IMG/VR virus record: IMGVR_UViG_3300033146_003163
Span: 1 to 60,180 of that record
DNA length: 60,180 bases
DNA from: a virus
Reading direction: 5' to 3' (one strand)
The position numbers and the translations under genes are program-made. Each line of letters begins with the position of its first letter. Within the stretch, counting starts at the first letter, position 1. Below are positions 7,327-16,211 of the stretch, in pieces. The notes under the pieces are model-generated. The model made no database searches. It was not told the DNA's origin and saw only the letters and a list, made by a program, of their open reading frames with translations.

Positions 7327-8862
7327 ATGAAAAGTATGAAAAAGCCTAACTTTCCAGAGGTTATGTCTCTGACTCTTTCCCAAGGCCACAGCCTAGTAGT
7401 AGGCCATATCCCTGATAAGGTTTCTATGAGCGATTTATCAAGAGCTATCGTAGAGAATGCTACAGCTGAGTCTATTAAGAGTTTTGGGTTGTTTGACAGT
7501 ACAGCCCCCAATTATACTACTTTCTATCCTGATGCTACGCCTGATGACTGGACTCCCAAAGAAGAAGACTTTGTTACCCCAGTCTTCAGGCTTTTTTCTG
7601 AAACGATCGTGGTTAAGTATGGTATCCCTATTGATTTCTCTACCCCTGGGTTATTAAAGAACTCTATGGGGATGTTAGTTGGGGCTACAGTTAACCCCGA
7701 CCATGAGGGCGGTTCTGTTGGGAATGCTTTGGGGTCTATTCCCTCTGTAGAGTGGCAAGAGAGCTACACTGTTAAAGGAGTACAGATTCCAGCAGGTATC
7801 CTTGGGAAATTGAAGATCGATGCTAAATCTAACCCCAGGATTGCTAGAGGGGTTATGATGGACCCGCCTAGTATCCATTCTACTTCCGTAACTGTAAGGT
7901 TTAAATGGGAGAAGTCCCATCCAGACATGGAAGATTTTTGGGAGAAGGTTGGGTCTTACGATAAGGATCAAAACCTTATTCGGCTTATCGTAACTGAGAT
8001 TACTTCTTATCCTGAGGTATCCTTAGTACACCACGGGGCTGACCCATATGCCCAGAAAACTAACTCAAGTGGGGCTATCGTTAATCCCATTTATGCGAAA
8101 TCCGTATATGCTTTCTCAGCTGACCCTACTGATGGCTCTGAATTAAAGTGCGGTATTAATTTTAAAGGTCTTTGCAGCCTGGCTGCTGACAATACATTTA
8201 TTCATAATCCAAAATCTAATAAAATGGAACTTAAACAAATTTTAGCAATGTTGGGCCTGGCTGAAGATGCCTTTGCAACTCAGGAAGAGCTGCTTGCCCA
8301 TTACGAATCTTTAACTGCTGACCGTACCTCTCTCGAAGATATTTCGACTGAGTTGGGGATTGACGAGGAGTCTTCTCCCGTTGATGCTATTAAAGCCCTC
8401 AAGGATAACCAGATCCCTGAAGGAGCTAAGCTTATGACCGACAAAGAGGCTGCTTTAATAGCCACTTTAACGGAAGTATTCGGAGAAGCTCTCGATACCA
8501 CTGATTGGGCAGAACTTTCTGCTTTAGCTGGTGATGGTAAAACTTACCTCGAGGATATCCGTAGTAAAGCAACTTCCCTGTACAAACTGGTTTCAGGAGA
8601 AGAAAACGTTGATCCTACTATCGTGGAGGCTATCGAAAAAGCTTCTCTCAAAGAAGTTAAAGCCTACGAAGTCATGTACCAGAAACTGGCCGATACCACA
8701 GCCCCTCTCACTTGTCAGGAGTGTGGTTCCAAAAATGTATCTAGAGCTTCTGCTAAGATTGACCCTAAGCCTGGGGAGGATGGCAAAGGTTCCTATGCTG
8801 ATACCAAAAAGAAGGTAGTCGATTCTCACAAACGTAAAGCTTCTGATATCCACGGCGAATAG
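7327..8862 (+). CDS. Prohead protease fused to a scaffold-like domain
   Basis: The N-terminal part (about 1-280) resembles capsid maturation proteases. It ends in the segment 'EVSLVHHGADPYA', which corresponds to the 'EVSLV…ANP' stretch of HK97-type prohead proteases. The C-terminal part (about 298-460) is acidic and helical ('MELKQILAMLGLAEDAF…'), like an internal scaffold released after cleavage. A short CQECG segment near 465 resembles half of a zinc ribbon. Protease-scaffold fusions upstream of the capsid gene are well known in phages. The catalytic triad could not be assigned with certainty by eye. Confidence 0.7.
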   Translation: MKSMKKPNFPEVMSLTLSQGHSLVVGHIPDKVSMSDLSRAIVENATAESIKSFGLFDSTAPNYTTFYPDATPDDWTPKEEDFVTPVFRLFSETIVVKYGIPIDFSTPGLLKNSMGMLVGATVNPDHEGGSVGNALGSIPSVEWQESYTVKGVQIPAGILGKLKIDAKSNPRIARGVMMDPPSIHSTSVTVRFKWEKSHPDMEDFWEKVGSYDKDQNLIRLIVTEITSYPEVSLVHHGADPYAQKTNSSGAIVNPIYAKSVYAFSADPTDGSELKCGINFKGLCSLAADNTFIHNPKSNKMELKQILAMLGLAEDAFATQEELLAHYESLTADRTSLEDISTELGIDEESSPVDAIKALKDNQIPEGAKLMTDKEAALIATLTEVFGEALDTTDWAELSALAGDGKTYLEDIRSKATSLYKLVSGEENVDPTIVEAIEKASLKEVKAYEVMYQKLADTTAPLTCQECGSKNVSRASAKIDPKPGEDGKGSYADTKKKVVDSHKRKASDIHGE

Positions 8863-8930
8863 CCTTCCCCGGATACTACAAGTACTCTTGCTTTAATTAT
8901 TGAAATATTATACATTAAAACTTAAATATT

Positions 8931-9386
8931 ATGACTTGGACATTAGGGTCGACTTCAAAATCGACAATTTTAAAATCGGAGTCCCACAAGCTCTTTCAAG
9001 AGTTTGAGGTCTCGGGCACTATCCACAAAGGACAGCCCGTTCTGCTTGAGCCTGCCACCGGAAAAGTTATAGCTTCTCCTGGTACTGCTGCAGACAAAGA
9101 CGACATTATCGGAATCTCCATCCACGAAGGTAACTCCATTTATGGGGATACTGTAGTAGTGATGATGAAAGCTTTTGCTATCGTTTCTTGTAAACTGGGT
9201 GCTGACGCTACTGCTGGTAAAGTACAGTATTCTGGATACGATACAAGTGATGCTTATCCTGGAAACCAGAAAGAATTTGCTGGTTATAACTTGGTCGAAC
9301 AGGCCGCTAATACCACCCAGATGTGGGGTTGGGCATTACAGCCGGGCGTAGCTGATGAGATTGTAGAAGTAGCTGTTTCTGTATAA
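8931..9386 (+). CDS. Probable head decoration protein
   Basis: A 151-residue, beta-rich protein between the protease/scaffold and the capsid gene, where lambda gpD-like or DUF2190-like decoration proteins lie. The sequence 'GTIHKGQPVLLEPATGKVI' followed by 'DDIIGISIHEG' and 'VVVMMKAFAIVSC' resembles the beta-tulip type of cement protein in which a small barrel is capped after capsid expansion. No other function is suggested. Confidence 0.68.
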   Translation: MTWTLGSTSKSTILKSESHKLFQEFEVSGTIHKGQPVLLEPATGKVIASPGTAADKDDIIGISIHEGNSIYGDTVVVMMKAFAIVSCKLGADATAGKVQYSGYDTSDAYPGNQKEFAGYNLVEQAANTTQMWGWALQPGVADEIVEVAVSV

Positions 9387-9447
9387 AGGATCTTACTTCG
9401 GATTAGTTTATTAAATCGAATTTTCGAACTTACAAAATACCTAAAAA

Positions 9448-10563
9448 ATGGATATACAAAAATTCCAAAAGTCTGAATATAAGGATATTCGGACCCTCGT
9501 AAAAGAGGCAGAAGCCTTGCGGGTAGATCCTAAAACTCCTGTTGACGTTACCTTTGCGGAGATGGTTAAAACCAAACACAATGTTGACATCGATACGTTT
9601 TACGAATCTCTTGGCGTTGACCCCGCTTTTGACACGATCTCTAACCTGTTTACATCCCCCGATGCGGATGTTCGTTGGTTAATCCCTGAAATCTTCCGCG
9701 ATGCACTTCGCTTGGGTTACCGTAAAGCCCCAATCTGGCCGAGTATCACTGCCGTTGAAGAGAACACAACCGGTCTTTCACAAATCGTTCCTTCAGTGAA
9801 CATGAGTGATGCCACCCCTAAGAAAGTGGGTGAAGGTGAGACTATTCCTTTGGGAACAATCTCTTACCAGTCGAAACAGTTTTCCATCCATAAGTATGGA
9901 CGTGGTATCAAAATTACCGATGAGGTTGCACAGTACGTTTCACTTAACGTTGTTGCCCTTTATCTCCAGGACTTTGGGGTTAAGATGGGTATGGGAGTTG
10001 ACACTCTTGCCATCGACACTCTGATTAACGGTGAACAGGCTGACGGTTCTGAAGCTGCTCCTGTTATTGGAGTTAAAACTGCCGGTACCCTCACTTTCCG
10101 GGATATTTTGAAAATCTGGATTCGTATGAGTGCCATTGGCCGTATGCCGAAACTTATGATCGGTGGAGAAGACATGGCCCTTGAGACTTGGGACCTTCCT
10201 GAGTTTAAAAAACGTACTGTAAACGGTAACAACCCGGACGGTGCTCCTGTTGCCCGCTTGAATGTTAATACCCCATTACCACAGGGAGCTGACTATTACA
10301 TTCATGGTCTTATCGGTGCCGATCAGCAACTGGTCGTTGACCCCAGTTCTGCTTTGCTTAAGCTTAACGCTCAGCCTATGAAAGTTGAATCTGAAAGGAT
10401 CGTATCTAATCAGAGCTCTGCTTTTTACGCTTCTTTCACCACTGGCTTTGCCAAGATGTTTACCGATGCCTGCTTGATTCAGGATATGAGCAAAGACTTT
10501 GCAAACTTCCCATTCCCACCGGAGATGGATTACTATGCTTTGCAGCATGTTTTAATGGACTAG
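9448..10563 (+). CDS. Major capsid protein (HK97 fold)
   Basis: At 371 residues it has the length, position and texture of HK97-fold capsid proteins: an N-terminal helical arm (about 1-65), an aromatic E-loop-like region ('TPKKVGEGETIPLGTISYQS'), a spine-like helix ('ITDEVAQYVSLNVVALYLQD') and a C-terminal A-domain. Codon use is more regular and GC-richer than in the neighbouring genes, as expected for the most highly expressed virion protein. A rho-independent-type hairpin follows the stop. Confidence 0.88.
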   Translation: MDIQKFQKSEYKDIRTLVKEAEALRVDPKTPVDVTFAEMVKTKHNVDIDTFYESLGVDPAFDTISNLFTSPDADVRWLIPEIFRDALRLGYRKAPIWPSITAVEENTTGLSQIVPSVNMSDATPKKVGEGETIPLGTISYQSKQFSIHKYGRGIKITDEVAQYVSLNVVALYLQDFGVKMGMGVDTLAIDTLINGEQADGSEAAPVIGVKTAGTLTFRDILKIWIRMSAIGRMPKLMIGGEDMALETWDLPEFKKRTVNGNNPDGAPVARLNVNTPLPQGADYYIHGLIGADQQLVVDPSSALLKLNAQPMKVESERIVSNQSSAFYASFTTGFAKMFTDACLIQDMSKDFANFPFPPEMDYYALQHVLMD

Positions 10564-10585
10564 TCGTCCAGAATTGAAAATTAGT

Positions 10586-10640
10586 TAAAAAGGGGGTTGA
10601 AGAGGGCACGGTAGTCCACCTCGGGATACTCCCTTTTTTT
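10586..10640 (+). terminator. Probable intrinsic terminator after the capsid gene
   Basis: An outer stem pairs AAAAAGGG (about 10587-10594) with CCCTTTTT (10631-10638), an inner GAGG can pair with CCTC, and the 3' side runs into seven T residues. It lies 25 bp after the capsid stop codon and would reduce read-through into the neck genes, giving capsid excess. Confidence 0.65.
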
Positions 10641-10667
10641 AGTATTACACTTTAAAAACAAAAGAAA

Positions 10668-10997
10668 ATGTCGAAAGTAACAGTAAAATTGGGAAATGGT
10701 CTAAAACACTTTTTTGATATGACCACAGGAGTCTCCGTATTCCCCGGAGAGACGAAGAAAGTTAATTACAATAACTCCAAGGTGAAAGCGGCTTTGGCTG
10801 TTGGTACCCTCATTCGGGCCGGTAAAGTAGAGGAGGAAAACAAATCACAGGACCCTCTCATGGCCAAGACTCGTAAAGATATCATGGAAGAGTATGGATT
10901 CCTCGCTGAGGAGGACTTAGCTAAGGCTGAGAAATGCTCAACAAAAGCGGATCTCGTAGCATTCCTCCGTGAAGTAGAAGGAGATTACGAAGACTAA
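10668..10997 (+). CDS. Hypothetical head/neck protein
   Basis: A 109-residue protein between capsid and connector genes. It begins 'MSKVTVKLGNGLKHFFDM', resembles a small beta domain to about residue 60, and continues into an acidic helical segment ('MEEYGFLAEEDLAKAEKCST') that reads like a short helix-extended-loop-helix repeat. No family is assigned with confidence. Position suggests a virion assembly or minor head role. Confidence 0.55.
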   Translation: MSKVTVKLGNGLKHFFDMTTGVSVFPGETKKVNYNNSKVKAALAVGTLIRAGKVEEENKSQDPLMAKTRKDIMEEYGFLAEEDLAKAEKCSTKADLVAFLREVEGDYED

Positions 10998-11008
10998 AAT
11001 AATTCGTT

Positions 11009-11779
11009 ATGCTTTATAGATTTGCGATGAAATTTGAGGGTTTAGAGATAACCCTCACAGATATTACTAACTACCCAGTAGGGAGCAATCCGGATTTAAC
11101 TTCCTGGAAGATTAGTAGTCCTACAGATGGGACAAGTCCCATTGAGTCAGACGAAAACCCCTTTACAAACCCCTTAGCCCCTGAGAAGCATTACTTCATA
11201 GAGATGCTTTTAAAGGCTACTACAGAGGTTGTAAGTTCGGTAGAAGTAGTGACTACTTCATCGCAAATCTATCTCTTTCAACCTATCGACCAGACTGTAG
11301 AATTACTCTTACCCGGTTACACGGTTCCACAAGAAACCTTTGACAGGTTAAAGAGGAGATGGCAGACTGTAATAGGCCCCGTTGCTGGAGTTCCCCCTGA
11401 GTATACCTACGATGAGACTAAATACCCCGTACAGGCTAATATGCTTATCAGTTATTTAATTGTACGGGATATCTTAGTTACCAGTGCTAACAAGATGCTC
11501 CTAGATTCCACTTCTGGAGGGGGTGCTACTACTAAGATAGTAACAGGGCCCACAGAAGTAGACTTCTCTGATCCTGAAAAAGTGATAGAGGCTTTATTGG
11601 GGGATGGTATGCCCTTTGAAGTATTCATGTCTCAGCTTTGTGGTTTAGCAAGGCTATATGAGATCCATTTCCACGGTTGTTCCGGTTCCCCCTATAAGTT
11701 TACAGTATTCTATACTTCTGATTATTCCTATGAACATCGCTACATAAAAGCTCCAGAATTTATTAAAAAGCCCGTATAA
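11009..11779 (+). CDS. Putative head-tail connector/adaptor
   Basis: The 256-residue product lies at the usual location of the adaptor that docks on the portal. The central helical part ('ANMLISYLIVRDILVTSANK') and the following Gly-rich linker ('TSGGGATTKIVTGPTEVDFS') resemble connector proteins with a helical bundle plus an extended arm. The first 115 residues look like a separate beta domain. The last base of its stop is the first base of the next gene (TAATG). The assignment rests mainly on gene order. Confidence 0.5.
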   Translation: MLYRFAMKFEGLEITLTDITNYPVGSNPDLTSWKISSPTDGTSPIESDENPFTNPLAPEKHYFIEMLLKATTEVVSSVEVVTTSSQIYLFQPIDQTVELLLPGYTVPQETFDRLKRRWQTVIGPVAGVPPEYTYDETKYPVQANMLISYLIVRDILVTSANKMLLDSTSGGGATTKIVTGPTEVDFSDPEKVIEALLGDGMPFEVFMSQLCGLARLYEIHFHGCSGSPYKFTVFYTSDYSYEHRYIKAPEFIKKPV

Positions 11780-12228
11780 TGCCTATCCCTTGGAAAACTT
11801 ACGATGAAGTTTTAGAGAAGTTTTCTACCGAGAACTTTAAAGAGACACTTATTTGGGAAAAGAAGATATCTGGGATTTCTAGATACGGAGAAGGAAGCCC
11901 GATTAGGAGACAGTCTTATGAAGTGAATTGCTTGGTAGACTGGAACTTTTATAGAAGGTGGCCAATTAACAAGCCTGACAATGATGGTTTACAGGATGAA
12001 CAACACTGCTCAGTCTACATCCATAGAAGTGAACTACAGAGATTAGGGCTACTTACCCCAGAGGGTAACCCGGACTTAGATCCCGGTTTAGACCTGTTTA
12101 AGATTGATGGGGTTAAGTATGTATCCGCTGGAGATACTACCGTAGCACAGTCTCTATCTAGCCCTCAGTTCTGTCTCTTAATTTTAAGAAGAGCTCCAAT
12201 ACTAACTGGTCAAAAATCCCGCCCATAA
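11779..12228 (+). CDS. Hypothetical neck protein, possible head completion/stopper
   Basis: A 149-residue protein translated in tight coupling with its neighbours (single-base TAATG overlaps on both sides). Beta-rich with several Trp/Tyr residues and a 'LFKIDGVKYVSAGD' segment typical of small barrel connector proteins. In phages with this gene order, the gene after the adaptor encodes the stopper that retains DNA. There is no motif specific enough to prove it. Confidence 0.5.
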   Translation: MPIPWKTYDEVLEKFSTENFKETLIWEKKISGISRYGEGSPIRRQSYEVNCLVDWNFYRRWPINKPDNDGLQDEQHCSVYIHRSELQRLGLLTPEGNPDLDPGLDLFKIDGVKYVSAGDTTVAQSLSSPQFCLLILRRAPILTGQKSRP

Positions 12229-12800
12229 TGAATCCCGAAAGAATAGGTTCTTATGTAAGACGCCTTAACTTTAATTCCGCTTTAGGAAACGTAGAGTTTG
12301 AATTTCAAGGGGACTGGCTAAAGCTGGATAAGTTTATACAGTACATGGGAGGAAAGAAGAGAAGCCAAAGTATTAAACGAGATTTAGCAAAAGCCCAGAG
12401 GGACTGGTTTCAACGATTTAAAATAAAATTGGTAAACGGGTTACTATCAGAGGGGTCTTCTATAGGGGCACCCTTTGAGGAGCACTCTCCTAACTATACT
12501 GATGGGGGTCCTTCTATAGGTATTCGAAAAGGTATTTACCTGGATGCTTTAAGGAACCTTAGGATTATACAAAAGAATTACATAATCTCCCTATCGTATT
12601 ATCCAGGAGACCTTCATAGGAGATCCCGTTCTAAAGGCCTCCCCTTAGCTGGGTACGCTATGGCTTTTGAACATGGGAAGTTTGACCAACCTCCCCGGCC
12701 CCTTTGGGCCCCCACTTTTGAACGGATGGGAGGCGGTCAAAACATGGTTAAGGTTATGCGAGGAGCCATTGCTTTACGGTTATCTAATATGGGTATTTAA
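12228..12800 (+). CDS. Probable tail completion / HK97 gp10-like protein
   Basis: A 190-residue basic protein. The pattern 'AKAQRDWFQRFKIKLVNGL', a middle linker, and 'AFEHGKFDQPPRPLWAPTFE' resembles minor tail/neck proteins of the gp10-like group, in which a helical N-terminus is followed by a 'fE.G…..pRp…..' stretch. It overlaps the previous gene by one base and is followed one base after its stop by the next ATG. Confidence 0.5.
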   Translation: MNPERIGSYVRRLNFNSALGNVEFEFQGDWLKLDKFIQYMGGKKRSQSIKRDLAKAQRDWFQRFKIKLVNGLLSEGSSIGAPFEEHSPNYTDGGPSIGIRKGIYLDALRNLRIIQKNYIISLSYYPGDLHRRSRSKGLPLAGYAMAFEHGKFDQPPRPLWAPTFERMGGGQNMVKVMRGAIALRLSNMGI

Positions 12801-12801
12801 G

Positions 12802-13482
12802 ATGGGGTTACAATTACAACACATAGAAAGAAGTATATTTGAGGCAGTTAGACTACGGGCTGTAGCTTTGGGTTGTACCCCAGACATTACTACTTTCCCA
12901 GATACCCCTTTAGGTTTGCAACAGTATCAGCAAGCACTATCTCAAATACTTTCCTCTAAGGGATTCGCATTCGAGATTTTCGGAACTGAGGCCCCCTATT
13001 TTAGAGGACAGGAGAAATTTGCAAGGATAACTTTAAATCACAATTCTCTAATCCCTGGTGAGTACGGTATAGACCCAGGAGGAGAGTTAGTACAGGAAGG
13101 AACAGAGTTCCACAGAGTATTTTCGAATAACCTAGTTTACGAATACTACTTAGACTGTATCCTTTTGGCAGATAGCCAGGCAGTTCTACGAATAGGACAA
13201 GATATTCTATATGGGGCTTTGCCCGTTATGGGCTACTTACCCTTTTACCCAGAAGTGGATGAAGACCCTTTTCTCATGAAGTTAGATACCGTAACATCTT
13301 TGAACAAAGATTCCACGGGGTTCATGGGGAAGACTTTAACATACCTAGTCCCAGATGTATTTATCTCTGAAGATATTTCTGAAAATACTCCAGTAGTACC
13401 ATTAACGGAGATCACTTTAGAGACTACCCTTTCTCAGTATTTAGGGATTGGGGCATTAACAACTGAACTTCTTATTAAATAA
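12802..13482 (+). CDS. Hypothetical tail-terminator-position protein
   Basis: I chose the ATG at 12802, one base after the preceding stop, over an in-frame ATG at 12667 that would overlap the previous gene by 134 bp and add an unlikely Pro/Leu-rich leader. The 226-residue product lies just before the sheath, where tail terminator or sheath-capping proteins are encoded. It contains 'FARITLNHNSLIPGEYGIDPG'-like beta segments, and a Leu/Thr-rich C-terminus ('LTEITLETTLSQYLGIGAL'). No family is recognised. Confidence 0.55.
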   Translation: MGLQLQHIERSIFEAVRLRAVALGCTPDITTFPDTPLGLQQYQQALSQILSSKGFAFEIFGTEAPYFRGQEKFARITLNHNSLIPGEYGIDPGGELVQEGTEFHRVFSNNLVYEYYLDCILLADSQAVLRIGQDILYGALPVMGYLPFYPEVDEDPFLMKLDTVTSLNKDSTGFMGKTLTYLVPDVFISEDISENTPVVPLTEITLETTLSQYLGIGALTTELLIK

Positions 13483-13500
13483 TCATAAAACCTTTAAAAA

Positions 13501-15033
13501 ATGTCAAAGAATACAGCTAACGTTTCCATTAACGTTATTAACAAGGCCCAATCTGTAGCTACCCCATCGCTGGGAGTTATATTCGTGGCAGGGGAGACTG
13601 ATTACGGTATCCCGAACAACCCCGTAGATGTTATCACATCTGTTCCCCAATTCGAGAAACTATATGGGAGTCTGAGTAAACACTCCGATTTTCCGTTGCT
13701 TTGTGAGCTCGCTATCCAAGCCGGTGCCAAACTCCGGGTATGTAAGATTGTAGGTGCTGCTGCACACCCCGCAAGTCATGGGATTGAGAATGACACAGGG
13801 GAATTGCTGGCCACTATTACTACTAAAGGTAAGGGGTCCATCTACAATACTATGGACCTGGTTATCATGAAGGCTACTAACCTTGACCCGAATTGCTTTA
13901 ATTTGGTTCTTACCATAGTTCTTCCTTCTCCCGGTGGTGATATTACTATCCAAGAGGTTTATGAGAACCTTGAGGCTCCCACTAGCGATGCTCCTCCATA
14001 CACTTGGCTTAAGCCCATCGTAGATGGCTCTGACCTTGTCACTGTAACCTATGCCGACCTTACGGGAGTAACAGGTTCATTTATCCCATTCCAAATCGCT
14101 GTAAAACTTACAGGGGGTGCTGATGACTTCGCTCTTGCTGCTGCTGACTATACAGGTAGCCCTACCTTAAGGACTGGGTTCCATTCGTTCGACCCCTATG
14201 AAGAAGCCTTTATCATTTCCGCTCCTGCTGTTACTGAGGCCGAGATCACGGGTATCTATGGAGCTGGCCAAGCCTATGCTGCCTTACGTAAAGACCTTGT
14301 TTACTTTTACCCCTTTGCAAATTCCCTTAACACTGCTACTGACATTGTAACCCATCTTGAAGGCCTTACAGCTTCTAAGTACGTGGGTTCTTTTGGAGGG
14401 GGAGTTAAAGTGGTTGATGCTTTAGAGGGTGGGGTTAAAGAAACCCTTTCTACTGGAGAGTTGCTGGGCATTGTAGCCACTTCTCATTCCTTCAACGGAC
14501 CTTGGATCTCAGCTACTTCTTATGTTAATGGGATCTTTAACCAGGCTCTTGGAGTAGTGAATAACTTTGGGTCTCCTGCCTCTATTGCCGATTTAAATCT
14601 TATCGCAAACGCCGGAGGAAATATGGTAGTTAACAAGGCTGGTTCTATTATGCAGTGGGACTTCTATACAATGGACACTGCTGAATCTCCCGAGAAATTT
14701 TTAACCATTATGTTTTTAGAGATTTACTTACGGAAGTCCCTTAAACCGATGCTGGAAAGGTTCTTAGGTAAACCCAATACGTTCAGTACTTGGGAAGAGA
14801 TCTATTACACAGTTCTCCCATTCCTTACTAACTTGGTAGACCAGGAAGCTTTATATGAGTTCAAATGGGATGGTGACCAGTTTGCTAAGTCTCTGGATGA
14901 CCTTAAAATCAACGATCCGGATGATGTAGGGTTAGGAAAATACAAGATTCAGTTACAGATTAAAACTGTTGCTCCAATGGTAGAGATCTCTCTGGATATT
15001 ATCCTCACAAAGAACTCTGTAGAGTTTGAGTAA
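13501..15033 (+). CDS. Tail sheath protein
   Basis: The contractile sheath subunit; its presence defines the virion as myovirus type. The N-terminus ('TPSLGVIFVAGETDYGIPNN' and 'FEKLYGSLSKHSDFPLLCEL') matches the conserved start of sheath proteins, with a variable insertion domain (about 85-230). The conserved C-terminal domain ('EKFLTIMFLEIYLRKSLKPM', then '…LQIKTVAPMVEISLDIIL') supplies the intersubunit handshake strands. Length of 510 aa is normal. It is followed at once by the tube gene. Confidence 0.92.
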   Translation: MSKNTANVSINVINKAQSVATPSLGVIFVAGETDYGIPNNPVDVITSVPQFEKLYGSLSKHSDFPLLCELAIQAGAKLRVCKIVGAAAHPASHGIENDTGELLATITTKGKGSIYNTMDLVIMKATNLDPNCFNLVLTIVLPSPGGDITIQEVYENLEAPTSDAPPYTWLKPIVDGSDLVTVTYADLTGVTGSFIPFQIAVKLTGGADDFALAAADYTGSPTLRTGFHSFDPYEEAFIISAPAVTEAEITGIYGAGQAYAALRKDLVYFYPFANSLNTATDIVTHLEGLTASKYVGSFGGGVKVVDALEGGVKETLSTGELLGIVATSHSFNGPWISATSYVNGIFNQALGVVNNFGSPASIADLNLIANAGGNMVVNKAGSIMQWDFYTMDTAESPEKFLTIMFLEIYLRKSLKPMLERFLGKPNTFSTWEEIYYTVLPFLTNLVDQEALYEFKWDGDQFAKSLDDLKINDPDDVGLGKYKIQLQIKTVAPMVEISLDIILTKNSVEFE

Positions 15034-15066
15034 TCATTTAAGTAATAACCTTTAAAAAATATTATT

Positions 15067-15609
15067 ATGCCTGTAATTAAAAATCCCAGGAAGAAGTTTA
15101 ACTTTAGGATCACCATCCTGACTAATCCCGTTCTTCCTGTTTTTGCAGCTCAACAAGTTACTACACCGGACATTGAGGTGGAGGCTGTTGAACATGGTTT
15201 TGCGAATACCGTTTTAAAGACTGCGGGTCTTGTAAAAGTTGGTACTCTAAAAATTGACCGAATCATCTCTATGCTACCGGCAGATGGCCAAGCTTTTATC
15301 CGGTGGCAACAGAATGCCCAGAATGCTATCACCCAAACTGGGGGTGACCCAGAAGACTATAAACAAATAGTAAAGATAGAAGAGTATGCCCAGTATAATC
15401 AAGGGAACGTTGAGGTAATCGATACTTACTATGCTATTGGATGTTGGCCTCAAAAAATAAATGGAAGAGAGTATGACAGGACTGCTTCTGAAAATGTAGT
15501 AGAGTCTATAGAATTAGCCGTAGACTACTTGTCATTAAACATGACATTTTTACTGGCAGTTCTGCCAAGGATTATGAAACCATCAACACCTTCATCTCTG
15601 GGATTATAG
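15067..15609 (+). CDS. Tail tube protein
   Basis: Gene order (after sheath, before chaperone and tape measure) and sequence ('FNFRITILTNPVLPVFAAQQ', then '…EAVEHGFANTVLKTAGLVKV') fit a T4 gp19-like inner tube subunit. The well-behaved part ends near residue 158 ('AVDYLSLN'). The last 22 residues ('MTFLLAVLPRIMKPSTPSS…') do not look like a tube C-terminus. The -1 frame over the same stretch reads into the next gene without any start codon. The true end of the protein is therefore uncertain (see the junction at 15534). Confidence 0.82.
   Translation: MPVIKNPRKKFNFRITILTNPVLPVFAAQQVTTPDIEVEAVEHGFANTVLKTAGLVKVGTLKIDRIISMLPADGQAFIRWQQNAQNAITQTGGDPEDYKQIVKIEEYAQYNQGNVEVIDTYYAIGCWPQKINGREYDRTASENVVESIELAVDYLSLNMTFLLAVLPRIMKPSTPSSLGL
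15534..15552 (+). other. Candidate -1 slippage region at tube-chaperone junction
   Basis: Two slippery-like heptamers lie in the tube reading frame: ATTAAAC (15534-15540, codons TTA AAC) and ATTTTTA (15546-15552, codons TTT TTA). A -1 shift at either joins the tube to the frame of the chaperone. That frame is open from 15492, reads protein-like ('TGSSAKDYETINTFISGIIV') before its first ATG at 15651, and has no ATG, GTG or TTG upstream of that. A one-base sequencing error in the T run is the competing explanation. Confidence 0.4.
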
Positions 15610-15650
15610 TAGGAGGAGATTTAGGATCAAGAGTATCACCTACTGCAGTA

Positions 15651-16211
15651 ATGGGTATGTTACTTAGAGATAAGTATTACCTTTTATTAGCTTCCAGGAT
15701 ATTTTCACTAAGTCCTATCCTGTACTTCAAACATACATGGATGGAAGGAGCTGAACCTTTAGAATACGATGTAGATTTAGAGCAGTACATTTGGGACTAC
15801 ACTAAACCCTTTCCTACTATTGGTTCCCCCGATTATTTTGACCAACGTATTCCCCCTTACCCTGAAGGAACCGATGGGTGGGTATACTTCTCTTTGGGAG
15901 ACCACGAGGCCCGTTTTAAGTTTTTAGACGGGAAAGGAGAGGCCTATCTATTAGACCTTCCGGCTAACAAACGCAGTATTAATCAGCAATTCTCTGCCCG
16001 TGAGCTCCAGGTTAAGACAGGAGATTCATGGGAATTAGTTAGGAACTTCGGGTACTTCAGTGCCAGGGATATGGTTATTCTTAGAAGTAAGTTAGCTGAG
16101 TCTGATCCAGAGATACAAGGCCTGGTTATTATTAGTAACCCTTATACTGGAGAGGAAATCCCTATGTCTATTTTGGGGATCGTGGATTTTTTCTTCCCAA
16201 CGAGGATTTAG
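15651..16211 (+). CDS. Tail assembly chaperone (G-like, zero frame)
   Basis: Lies between tube and tape measure, the position of lambda G/T-type chaperones that coat the tape measure before tube assembly. The 186-residue zero-frame product starts at the first ATG of its frame ('MGMLLRDKYYLLLASRIFSL'), has an acidic middle, and ends '…GIVDFFFPTRI'. Protein-like sequence continues upstream in the same frame without a start codon, so this ATG may not be the natural N-terminus. A TTTTTTC slippery heptamer 19 bases before the stop leads into a longer -1 product. Confidence 0.7.
   Translation: MGMLLRDKYYLLLASRIFSLSPILYFKHTWMEGAEPLEYDVDLEQYIWDYTKPFPTIGSPDYFDQRIPPYPEGTDGWVYFSLGDHEARFKFLDGKGEAYLLDLPANKRSINQQFSARELQVKTGDSWELVRNFGYFSARDMVILRSKLAESDPEIQGLVIISNPYTGEEIPMSILGIVDFFFPTRI

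Noticed and set aside
12667-12801. Extended start of the 226-residue protein
   Set aside because: It overlaps the previous gene by 134 bp; the ATG one base after that gene's stop is the natural coupled start.
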